From assembly GCA_964628035.1 (NCBI GenBank), contig CAZVPI010000001.1, forward strand, positions 1-64,000: a stretch of 64,000 bases of DNA, written 5' to 3'. The position numbers were made by a program, and so were the translations under genes. The notes below the pieces were generated by a model, which searched no databases, was not told where the DNA came from, and saw only the letters and a list, made by a program, of their open reading frames with translations. The DNA is from UBA2199 sp964628035. GTDB lineage: Bacteria > Acidobacteriota > Aminicenantia > UBA2199. This document shows, piece after piece, positions 32,289 through 39,163 of the stretch (position 1 is its first letter; each line of letters starts with the position of its first letter).

Positions 32289-34118
32289 TCATTTGGTGGC
32301 GGCAAAAATCCGCCCGCTCAGGTTCCAAGAATTGTCATCCCAACAATCGCCCCGGACTTGGTACTCCACGAGAGGCGCGAGATATTCTTCATGGTGCCCG
32401 GTCCAGTTGTACGCAAGAAAGCGCCTGCGACGAACGGCGTTCTCGGGAACGGAGAAGGCCGGCCACCCGGCAAAGCCCCGGGCCTGGACCCCCAGGCCGG
32501 CGAAGATCGTCGGCGCTACATCCAAGTGCGAGACCGGCGCCAGGCTGGTCCGCAGCGGGCCGCGAGAAGCAAGCGGCTTGACCAGCAGCAGCGCACAGGC
32601 ACGGGACTTGACAAAGTGAAAATCGCGATACGGGTTGCCCGCCGCCAGGGATCGGCTCCGGTCCCCCAGGCTCGGGTTGACCAGGAGGTCGGGCGTGCGC
32701 CCTGAACCATGATCGCTCAGGATGACCATCAGGGTACGGTCGTACACCCCGATCTCCTTGATCTTGGCCAAAAAGCGACCTGCCATCTTCAGGCAGGCAC
32801 GGGCCTGGCTGGCGAAAGCGGCCCTGCCAAACTCGGCCCGCGTCACGCGGAAACTCTCATCGAAGGCCAGCGGCGGATGCACCGCGTTCCAATGATAATA
32901 TTTGAAGACCGGTTGCGGGCCGCCGACGCGGGCATGGCTCATGAAGCTGTTCAGGAACTGGAAATCCAGGCCCAACCTCACCAGTTCGCGGCCGTATTCG
33001 GGGAAGGTCCCTTGGACCGGTGCCTGAGCCGGACGGCCTATGGCGCCCGCAACCATGGCTTCGCTCGCCTGGTTGGCCAAGCGGCTGAGCAGCCATCTCT
33101 GGCGCCCGTGGATGAGAGGCTTGAAAAAATGGGGGGCATAGCGGAAAAAGGCGACGTCCAGAAGCAGCGCCTGGGTCTGGATCGCCGAGCGCCACGGGGA
33201 GCCTGAACGCGGCTCCTGCAGCCAGTCCTCCGGCAGGCGGACCAGGTCGCCGGAGTCGGGCCGGGGGTACATATCCAGGCGGAAACCATTCGCCCGCAGA
33301 ACCTGCGGGATGGAATGGCGCCGGTATTCGCGGCGCATATAGCGCGAGCGGGGCTCGGAGTTGTCGTAATAGCGCCCGGTCATGATAAAGGGTACGGACG
33401 CGGCCGTGTTGGGATAGCCCGCCAGCGCGTCGCGAAAAAACGTGAAGCCGTCGAAGGGCGCAGCCAGGCCGGGGTCTTCCCGGACAAGGTCGGCGAAGAC
33501 GTCGGGCTGGAACTCATCCAGGATCAACAGCAGGACGTTCCTGTCGCTGGAAAAGCTGTAGCGGAACCTGGCCGCCCCGGGCTCCGGCCGGGAACGCCAG
33601 GGCGGAGGGCTCTTCAGCCCAATCAGCAGAAGCACCCCGGCCTGAAGCAGGATGAGAAACAGGGCCGCCCCGCGGACCCAGCGAAGAAGCCTGCGCCTGC
33701 AAGCCGCGGCCAGCCCCAGGACTACGGTCCAGACCGTCCCGTCCAGCACACCCTTGAAAAAATGGCGGGACCAGGGGATCGCCGTGCCATCCAGGTTCTC
33801 GTAGCGCCATACCAGCACCTGCCCCTGCAGCCAGAGCAGCAGGCCGACCGCGGCCGTCAGGACTGCAAAAAGGGGTCGGAAGCGCTGCGGGAGGGTGACG
33901 AACGCCAGGAAAAAGACGCCCAGAGCGACAACCGCCAGAAGCGCCTGCAGGGGGAGAAGAGAGGAAAGACCGGTCGGGAACTGGTCTGCATTGGCCAGGA
34001 AGATGAAGATCGGCCCAAAAAAAAGCAGTGTCAGGACCGGCAGCAGGGCGGCCATGACGAACGTGCCATGGGCGGCTCCATCGAGATGCGGTCCGGCGTC
34101 CAGCGGTCCTCTTTTCAT
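32289..34118 (-). CDS. Membrane-anchored sulfatase/alkaline-phosphatase-fold protein
   Basis: 609 aa. About five N-terminal membrane helices (residues 20-190), then an extracytoplasmic alkaline-phosphatase-superfamily domain: VLLLILDEFQPD (metal-binding Asp region, near 215), PNTAASVPFIMTGRY (nucleophile region with Thr/Ser) and SDHGSG (metal ligands, near 495). Layout is like LtaS/EptA-type phospho-transferases or surface sulfatases. ATG 34118; the upstream extension lacks similarity. TACAAT lies 17 bases before the ATG. Divergent from the SPFH-Arc operon. Target could be a lipid or surface glycan. Confidence 0.75.
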   Translation of the reverse strand: MKRGPLDAGPHLDGAAHGTFVMAALLPVLTLLFFGPIFIFLANADQFPTGLSSLLPLQALLAVVALGVFFLAFVTLPQRFRPLFAVLTAAVGLLLWLQGQVLVWRYENLDGTAIPWSRHFFKGVLDGTVWTVVLGLAAACRRRLLRWVRGAALFLILLQAGVLLLIGLKSPPPWRSRPEPGAARFRYSFSSDRNVLLLILDEFQPDVFADLVREDPGLAAPFDGFTFFRDALAGYPNTAASVPFIMTGRYYDNSEPRSRYMRREYRRHSIPQVLRANGFRLDMYPRPDSGDLVRLPEDWLQEPRSGSPWRSAIQTQALLLDVAFFRYAPHFFKPLIHGRQRWLLSRLANQASEAMVAGAIGRPAQAPVQGTFPEYGRELVRLGLDFQFLNSFMSHARVGGPQPVFKYYHWNAVHPPLAFDESFRVTRAEFGRAAFASQARACLKMAGRFLAKIKEIGVYDRTLMVILSDHGSGRTPDLLVNPSLGDRSRSLAAGNPYRDFHFVKSRACALLLVKPLASRGPLRTSLAPVSHLDVAPTIFAGLGVQARGFAGWPAFSVPENAVRRRRFLAYNWTGHHEEYLAPLVEYQVRGDCWDDNSWNLSGRIFAATK

Positions 34119-34211
34119 GATCGAACTCGAGGCATATTGTACGGGAGAATCGCGGGCGCTGCAAACCCCATGCGCTTTGCCATGGAACGACCGCAACATT
34201 CCTTAATAGAG

Positions 34212-34240
34212 TTGACAAATCAAAAAAGAAATGATATTAT
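34212..34240 (+). promoter_or_regulatory. Promoter of the SPFH-Arc operon
   Basis: TTGACA (34212-34217), 17-base spacer, TATTAT (34235-34240), close to consensus. The start codon follows about 30 bases later behind AGGAGG. Confidence 0.75.
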
Positions 34241-34277
34241 ATTGATATCGAAATAATAACGGTGCGAGGAGGAATTC

Positions 34278-35171
34278 ATGACAAAAGAAATGAAGGGGAC
34301 GTCGTTCAACGGCTGGGCGGTGCTGGGCCTGCACGTTCTGCTGATAGCGGCCATCCTGTGGATCTTCGTTTCCAGCATCGACCGCTCCACCATGCCGCCG
34401 GCCATGCTGCTGTTCACGATCGTGCTGCTGCTGGTCGCCGCCGTCGTGCTGCCCCTGGGCTACTTCACCCTGCAACCCAACGAGGCCAAGGCGCTCGTCC
34501 TGTTCGGCAAGTACAAGGGCACGGTCAGCCGTGACGGATTCCACTGGACCAACCCCCTGGCCCTGGCCGTCCCGCGCGGCCGCTACACCGTGTCGCGGCG
34601 CATCCGCAACTTCGAGATCGACAAGCTGAAGGTCAACGACAAGCGCGGCAACCCCATCGAGATCGCCGCCGTGGTCGTCTGGCGCGTGGTGGACACGGCC
34701 CACGCCCTGTTCGACGTCGACCATTACGAGCACTATGTCAAGATCCAGAGCGACGCCGCCCTGCGCCACCTGGCCAACTGTTATCCCTACGACCACGGCG
34801 AGGAGGAGGAGATCACGCTGCGCAGCGGCATGGACGAGGTCTCGCTGGTGCTGAAGAACGAGCTCCAGGACCGGCTGGAAAAGGCAGGCGTCGAGGTCGA
34901 GGAGACCCGCCTCACCCACCTGGCCTACGCCCCGGAGATCGCCAACGCCATGCTGCGCCGCCAGCAGGCCGAGGCCATCATCGCCGCCCGGCGCAAGATC
35001 GTCCACGGCGCCGTTTCCATGGTCGACATGGCCCTGGAGGAACTGAAGGCCAAGAAGGTCGTGGAGCTGGACGAGGAGCGCAAGGCGGCCATGGTCAGCA
35101 ACCTGCTGGTCGTTCTGTGCGGCGAGGCCGAGGCCCAGCCGGTGATCAACGCCGGCACCCTGTACAAATAA
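34278..35171 (+). CDS. SPFH-domain membrane protein (stomatin-like)
   Basis: 297 aa. Two membrane helices (about 12-32 and 42-62), then an SPFH domain (LQPNEAKALVLFGKYKGTVS…, …IEIAAVVVWRVVDTAHALF…) and a helical C-terminus ending in a hydrophobic strand. ATG 34278 follows GAGGAGG. Followed by an Arc-like DNA-binding protein 12 bases downstream, an arrangement I recognise from other bacteria. Presumably forms membrane microdomain assemblies; the reason for pairing with a repressor-like protein is unknown. Confidence 0.8.
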   Translation: MTKEMKGTSFNGWAVLGLHVLLIAAILWIFVSSIDRSTMPPAMLLFTIVLLLVAAVVLPLGYFTLQPNEAKALVLFGKYKGTVSRDGFHWTNPLALAVPRGRYTVSRRIRNFEIDKLKVNDKRGNPIEIAAVVVWRVVDTAHALFDVDHYEHYVKIQSDAALRHLANCYPYDHGEEEEITLRSGMDEVSLVLKNELQDRLEKAGVEVEETRLTHLAYAPEIANAMLRRQQAEAIIAARRKIVHGAVSMVDMALEELKAKKVVELDEERKAAMVSNLLVVLCGEAEAQPVINAGTLYK

Positions 35172-35183
35172 GCGGCCTGGCCC

Positions 35184-35390
35184 ATGGCGGCGAAGAAGTC
35201 CTTCCTGCTGCGCCTCAGCCAGGAGATGTGGCAGGAGCTCGAGCGCTGGGCCGCCGACGATTTCCGCAGCGTCAACGGCCAGATCGAGTCGATTCTGCAC
35301 GAGGCCATCAGCCGCCGCCGCAAAAGGACGGCCGCTCCCGCGCGGGGCGCATCGGCCGGGGAAGCCCCGGCCGCCAGGGAGGAGAAATGA
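35184..35390 (+). CDS. Arc-like ribbon-helix-helix protein
   Basis: 68 aa. KSFLLRLSQEMWQELERWAA (residues 4-23) gives the beta strand and first helix of an Arc/MetJ fold, followed by SVNGQIESILHEAI as second helix, then a basic, Ala/Pro-rich tail. Arc-type proteins bind DNA as dimers. No toxin gene adjoins it. Its stop overlaps the start of a 17-residue open frame. Could autoregulate this operon. Confidence 0.7.
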   Translation: MAAKKSFLLRLSQEMWQELERWAADDFRSVNGQIESILHEAISRRRKRTAAPARGASAGEAPAAREEK

Positions 35391-35440
35391 AAACCGTCAT
35401 CCTGGTCATTCTGCTGGTACTCGTCCTGGCTAGCTGGTGA
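35387..35440 (+). CDS. Translationally coupled hydrophobic microprotein, 17 aa
   Basis: MKTVILVILLVLVLASW, then TGA. The ATG overlaps the Arc stop codon (ATGA) and is preceded by an excellent GGGAGGAGAA site. The peptide is one short membrane-spanning segment with a Lys at the start and Trp at the end. Too short for homology. The strong start signals argue it is translated; a membrane regulator of the neighbouring SPFH protein is a guess. Confidence 0.5.
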   Translation: MKTVILVILLVLVLASW

Positions 35441-35501
35441 TGGCAAGGCAAGCGGCAGCGGCCCGGCGAAAGGCCGTGCCGCCTGAAGGAGGAATCGGGC
35501 C

Positions 35502-35726
35502 ATGAAGAACGGAACCTGCCCCCTGTGCGGGGCCAAGGAAATATACGGCAGCTCCAAGGTGAAGATGAAGGAAGGCATGCACCACAGCAACACGATCCCG
35601 GTGTCGGCGTTCTGCGCCGCCGCCCTGGACCACCTGGTCTGCGGCCGCTGCGGCTACGTGCAGAGCTTCATCGCCAAGGAGAAGCACCTGGAAAAGATCC
35701 GCAAGAAATGGCCGCTGGTTATTTAA
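35502..35726 (+). CDS. Zinc-ribbon protein of unknown function
   Basis: 74 aa. Two CXXC pairs, CPLC (6-9) and CGRC (47-50), with VCGRCGYVQSFIAKEKHLEKI typical of small zinc-ribbon proteins in which the last cysteine pair precedes a helix. ATG 35502 follows GAAGGAGG. Downstream of the SPFH-Arc-microprotein genes by about 60 bases and possibly co-transcribed. Confidence 0.7.
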   Translation: MKNGTCPLCGAKEIYGSSKVKMKEGMHHSNTIPVSAFCAAALDHLVCGRCGYVQSFIAKEKHLEKIRKKWPLVI

Positions 35727-35854
35727 GAACGGCGGAGGATCGAAGGATCAGGGCACGAGGCAAGAATGGAGGCAAGGGCAAACACTTGATCCGCCGTCAT
35801 ACGTCGCGGCATAGGAGTCACGCGGCCTCGTTCTTGGTTCTTTTGGCATGCAAC

Positions 35855-35930
35855 TGGGGTGAGTGACGGGACTTGAACCCGCAGCGGTCAGATCCACAGT
35901 CTGATACTCTACCATTGAGCTACACTCACC
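35855..35930 (-). tRNA. tRNA-His (GTG)
   Basis: Complete cloverleaf on the minus strand. Anticodon loop CTGTGGA with anticodon GTG in a 5-bp stem (TCAGA/TCTGA); T loop GGGTTCAAGTCCC. It has the extra G-1 pairing with C73, the identity element of tRNA-His, and an encoded 3' CCA. Confidence 0.95.
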
Positions 35931-36068
35931 GCCCGCGGCCATTTTATAGCAAAAGCCCTGTCCTGTCAACGAGAAGCGACCGGCAGCGTCCGCCTGCGGG
36001 CCGTGCCGGCGCTGGCTTTTGCGGATGGAACGCGCTATAATCGGGGCTTCCGGAAACGAGGAAAAACC

Positions 36069-37181
36069 ATGAGCAAAGCCAAAGTCGCCATCCTGGAAAC
36101 CCGGCCGGCCACGGTGCTGGACGACCATGTCCGCCTCTTCGAGCTGGCCGGCGGCCCCGCCGCCCTGGCCAGGGGGCGGACCACCATTCTCAAGGACAAC
36201 ATCTCCTGGCACTACCCCTTCCCGTCGGCCAACACCACCCCCTGGCAGCTCGAGGGCACGGTGCTGGCGCTTAAGAAGCACGGCTTCGCCGACATCGCCT
36301 GCGTGCAGAACAAGACCGAGGTGACCGACGCCTTCAAGGGCGAGGACCTCAACAATTACAAGCCCATATTCCGCGACCATGGCCTGAAAGTGCTCTTCAA
36401 TTTCCGCGACGAGGACATGAAGTGGGTCCCCTACCGGCCCAAGGCCAGGATGCTGGCTCTGGACAAGATCTATGGCGGGGACCTGCGCATCCCCGACTAC
36501 TTCCTGGGGAAGAACATCGTCCACCTGCCCACGGTCAAGTGCCACATCTACACCACCACCACCGGCGCCATGAAGAACGCCTTCGGCGGACTGCTCAACC
36601 ACAAGCGCCACCAGACACACACCCATATTCATGAAACCCTGGTCGACCTGCTGGCGATCCAGAAGGAGATCCACCCCGGCCTTTTCTGCGTGATGGACGG
36701 CACCAGCGCCGGCAACGGCCCCGGGCCGCGGGTGATGCGCCCCGAGGAAAAGAACGTCATCCTGGCCTCCTCGGACCAGGTGGCCATCGACGCCGTGGCG
36801 GCCAAGCTGATGGGCTTCGACCCCATGGCCATCCCCTACATCCGCCTGGCCCATGAGAACGGCCTGGGCATCGGGCGCCCCGAGGAGATCGAGATCGTCG
36901 GCGACCCGCACCGGGCATCGGAGAACTGGCATTTCCAGGTCGGCTTCTGCTTCCACAAGCTCGTCGGCTGGTTCACCTGGTTCGGCCCCACCCGCTTCCT
37001 GCAGAAGATCATGACCCGGCCGCCCATCCTCTACCTGGGCAACTTCTACTCGTTCTTCTATCACGACGTCCTGCACTGGCCCTTCAAGGAGAGCAAGCTC
37101 TACAGGAAATGGCTCAAGGAAGCGCAGTGGGGCAGGCTTTTCCAGGAATACCTGGATAAAGGATCCCTAAAGGCTAATTAA
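36069..37181 (+). CDS. DUF362 family protein
   Basis: 370 aa, no signal peptide. Typical DUF362 elements: …TILKDNISWHYPFPSANT… near residue 37, NIVHLPTVKCHIYTTTTGAM (about 152-171) and VMDGTSAGNGPGPR near 220. The fold is related to LarA-like/ferredoxin-linked proteins, but the CxxC iron-sulfur cluster motif found in many members is missing here. ATG 36069 follows ACGAGGAAAAA with TATAAT at 36036-36041. The C-terminal 60 residues are aromatic and may associate with membranes. Function unknown. Confidence 0.75.
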   Translation: MSKAKVAILETRPATVLDDHVRLFELAGGPAALARGRTTILKDNISWHYPFPSANTTPWQLEGTVLALKKHGFADIACVQNKTEVTDAFKGEDLNNYKPIFRDHGLKVLFNFRDEDMKWVPYRPKARMLALDKIYGGDLRIPDYFLGKNIVHLPTVKCHIYTTTTGAMKNAFGGLLNHKRHQTHTHIHETLVDLLAIQKEIHPGLFCVMDGTSAGNGPGPRVMRPEEKNVILASSDQVAIDAVAAKLMGFDPMAIPYIRLAHENGLGIGRPEEIEIVGDPHRASENWHFQVGFCFHKLVGWFTWFGPTRFLQKIMTRPPILYLGNFYSFFYHDVLHWPFKESKLYRKWLKEAQWGRLFQEYLDKGSLKAN

Positions 37182-37188
37182 GCTGGAT

Positions 37189-37440
37189 TCTCGGCATACG
37201 GCAACAGCGAAGCCGCTTGCAGAACTCGGCTCAGGGCGTAGGGCGTAAGGCGCAGGGCAACAGCACAGATGCTAGTAGGACGCGGCGGACGGCGCACGGC
37301 GCGGGGCAGCAGCATTCATCGACCTTACGAAAAAAAAACCTGAACACAAAATTAACGCAGAAGGGCGCTTCATTCTTACACTTTTACCTTATTTCCTTGT
37401 GCCTTTCACCTTTCTAGCTGTACTGGCTCGCTGCCATACG
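37189..37440 (+). repeat. Long intergenic repeat element, copy A
   Basis: Matches the reverse complement of 38905-39098. Shared blocks in the same order: CGGCAACAGCGAAGCCGCTT, GCAGAACTCGGC, GTAAGGCGCAGGGCAAC, CCTGAACACAAAATTAACGC, CTTACACTTTTACC, CCTTTCTAG and GCTCGCTGCC. Copy A has about 70 extra bases between the third and fourth blocks. It ends beside the nitroreductase stop. Confidence 0.75.
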
Positions 37441-37468
37441 CCTTACGCCATCCACCTTACGCCAAGAC

Positions 37469-38329
37469 CTACTGAGTCAAAAAGCTGGCTATATACTCGT
37501 AATTTCCCGGCGTATCGGGGATCCGCGGATTCTCAACCGACCATTTCCCCTGAAAGCCCGATTCTTCCGCGCTGAACTGGAAATGGCACATGGCGATGCC
37601 CAGGTCGATGCGCTGCAGGTCGGCCAGGGGCATCATGGCGCCATAGGCCCTGTCGCGGGCGAGGAAAAAGTGGAAGACGCCGTCGCCGCGGACGATGCGC
37701 CAGGGCTGCTTGTTGGACGCCGAGGGGGCGAGGCGGACGCATTCGAGAACTCCGGACCACTCCCCGGCATCGGCCAGCGGCTCCCTCCAGTCCCCAAGAA
37801 AAAAAAGCTCGGACTCGGGCTTGCGCCGGTCGCCGCGGGCGCTCCAGCGCACCAGGCGGTCGCGCAGCGTTCTCCTGTCGGCCGGCAGCCCCAGGGCGAT
37901 CACGGCCGGCAACTGCTCGCCGTCGCCCATTTCCAGGGCGCGGCCGAATCGCCGGCGGTCGAAAACACCGCCGATCCAGCAGCTGCCGAGGCCCAGGGCC
38001 GTGGCCTGCAGCACAGCCGTTTCCAGGGCGAACCCGGCGTCTTCCCAGCGCCGCGCCTCCTCCCGGCGCACCAGCGCCGCCAGGTAGAAGCGCGCTCCCT
38101 TGATCATGCCATAGCTGCCGGCGGAAAAGAAGTTGTCGGCGCGCACCTTTGCGTTGTCGATCAGGCCGAAGCGCAGGCGGCTGCCGAAGGGGACCGGAGC
38201 CGCGGCGGCGAAGCGCCGCGCCTCCTCCAGCAGGGCCGCGTCGGGAGCGGCGGCGGCGAAGCTGCGGCAGGAGCGGCGCTCGCGGACGAGGCCGGAAACA
38301 GGGCGGGAGAAGGCTGCGGCTGGATTCAT
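37469..38329 (-). CDS. Nitroreductase-family flavoprotein
   Basis: 286 aa. Contains the FMN-binding nitroreductase pattern: RRSCRSF (18-24), a middle FALETAVLQATALGLGSCWI (about 101-120) and APSASNKQPWRI (near 210), where the N-terminal arginines and the Ser-x-x-x-Gln-Pro loop hold FMN. The order suggests a putative TM-type nitroreductase with a duplicated half. An extended -10 (TGCTATAAT) ends six bases before the ATG, so the message may be leaderless. Divergent from tRNA-Arg. Substrate unknown. Confidence 0.8.
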   Translation of the reverse strand: MNPAAAFSRPVSGLVRERRSCRSFAAAAPDAALLEEARRFAAAAPVPFGSRLRFGLIDNAKVRADNFFSAGSYGMIKGARFYLAALVRREEARRWEDAGFALETAVLQATALGLGSCWIGGVFDRRRFGRALEMGDGEQLPAVIALGLPADRRTLRDRLVRWSARGDRRKPESELFFLGDWREPLADAGEWSGVLECVRLAPSASNKQPWRIVRGDGVFHFFLARDRAYGAMMPLADLQRIDLGIAMCHFQFSAEESGFQGKWSVENPRIPDTPGNYEYIASFLTQ

Positions 38330-38335
38330 GCCCGG

Positions 38336-38344
38336 ATTATAGCA
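38336..38344 (-). promoter_or_regulatory. Extended -10 of the nitroreductase gene, six bases from the ATG
   Basis: Minus-strand TGCTATAAT (38344-38336), then six bases, then ATG at 38329. No Shine-Dalgarno sequence fits in between. Confidence 0.5.
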
Positions 38345-38355
38345 CAGGCACCGCC

Positions 38356-38384
38356 TTGTTCACAGGCGCGGGTGGCGCTATAAT
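38356..38384 (+). promoter_or_regulatory. Promoter of tRNA-Arg
   Basis: TTGTTC (38356-38361), 17-base spacer, TATAAT (38379-38384), 14 bases before the mature tRNA 5' end. Confidence 0.65.
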
Positions 38385-38398
38385 GGCTCCTCGCGGAC

Positions 38399-38471
38399 GC
38401 GCCCGTAGCTCAAAGGATAGAGCGGCAGCCTTCGAAGCTGCGCGTTGGGAGTTCGAGTCTCTCCGGGCGTA
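38399..38471 (+). tRNA. tRNA-Arg (TCG)
   Basis: Cloverleaf with acceptor GCGCCCG/CGGGCGT (a G-T pair at the end), D stem GCTC/GAGC, anticodon stem GCAGC/GCTGC with loop CTTCGAA (anticodon TCG, reading CGA), and T loop GTTCGAGTC. The 3' CCA is not encoded. Confidence 0.95.
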
Positions 38472-38532
38472 TTCGTCCCGCCGGCGAATTTTTCCCGTGA
38501 GATGGCGGGCCGGGATTTCGTATTACATTGCG

Positions 38533-38898
38533 ATGACCACCCAGAGGATCGTGTGCGTCGCGGCGCTCACCCTGCTCACCCTGGCCACCCTGCCCGGGCA
38601 GGCACCCCAGCCGTTTGTTCGCGTCGAATATCCAAACGGCGGCGAGGTGCTCGCTTCCGGAAGCCGGGTGACGGTGCGCTGGGTCTCGCTGGGGATCGAC
38701 GGCGCGGTGGCCATCCTTCTGTTCAAGGAGGGCGAGCAGCATTCGGTCATCGCCGCCCGGGCGCCCAACAGCGGCTCGTTTTCCTGGGACCTTGCCCCCG
38801 ATCTCCCGGCCGGCGGCCGCTACCGGCTGCGCATCTGCGTATTGCCTGAATTGCGGATCAACGATTTTTCCGACAGGGATTTTGCGATAAGAAAATAG
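38533..38898 (+). CDS. Secreted single-domain KNH (Kre9-like) protein
   Basis: 121 aa. A signal peptide (about 1-23, …LLTLATLPGQA) precedes one KNH-type Ig-like domain opening with VEYPNGGEVLASGS and containing the paired-strand pattern TVRWVSLGIDGAVAILLFKE, as in the two-domain protein at 13552. ATG 38533 has only a weak ribosome site, and the gene may be read through from tRNA-Arg 60 bases upstream. Likely a surface or secreted adhesion module. Confidence 0.65.
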   Translation: MTTQRIVCVAALTLLTLATLPGQAPQPFVRVEYPNGGEVLASGSRVTVRWVSLGIDGAVAILLFKEGEQHSVIAARAPNSGSFSWDLAPDLPAGGRYRLRICVLPELRINDFSDRDFAIRK

Positions 38899-38904
38899 CT
38901 CGCT

Positions 38905-39098
38905 GCAACCGACGAACGGCAGCAAGACAAAAACTGGAAAGGCAAAAGGTAAAAGGAAAAAGGTAAAAGTGTAAGAGAGTAGCGGCCTGCTGCGCTAATA
39001 TTGTGTTCAGGCAAATGCGGTTGCCCTGCGCCTTACGCCGAGTTCTGCAAGCGGATTCGCTGTTGCCGCACGCCGTGTGCCGTGCGCCTCATGCCGAG
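38905..39098 (-). repeat. Long intergenic repeat element, copy B (inverted)
   Basis: Reverse-complement partner of 37189-37440, sharing seven sequence blocks in the same order. It starts within ten bases of the KNH gene stop. Together with copy A it frames the nitroreductase-tRNA-Arg-KNH segment as an inverted pair. No target-site duplication or transposase was found. Confidence 0.75.
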
Positions 39099-39134
39099 TT
39101 CAATGTCCCGCTCCTGTCTGCCCGCCTGATCTCG

Positions 39135-39143
39135 TGCTATAAT
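39135..39143 (+). promoter_or_regulatory. Extended -10 of the UvrA-like gene
   Basis: TGCTATAAT ends 20 bases before the ATG at 39164. No convincing -35. Confidence 0.45.
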
Positions 39144-39163
39144 CGCCCCGGATCGCGATCAAA

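Noticed and set aside
35184..35440. Arc-like gene plus tiny hydrophobic peptide as a type I or II toxin-antitoxin pair
   Set aside because: The Arc-like protein lies directly behind an SPFH gene, and no separate toxin domain or antisense RNA promoter is visible. The microprotein could be toxic if overproduced, but nothing in the sequence shows it.
18149..38898. Opposite-strand and overlapping long frames such as 38149-38898 as one large gene
   Set aside because: The first part of that frame runs through the nitroreductase start and tRNA-Arg; only the part from 38533 has a signal peptide and a KNH domain.
37189..39098. Composite transposon or IS pair
   Set aside because: The inverted elements encode no transposase, have no sharp terminal inverted repeats and no obvious target duplications.
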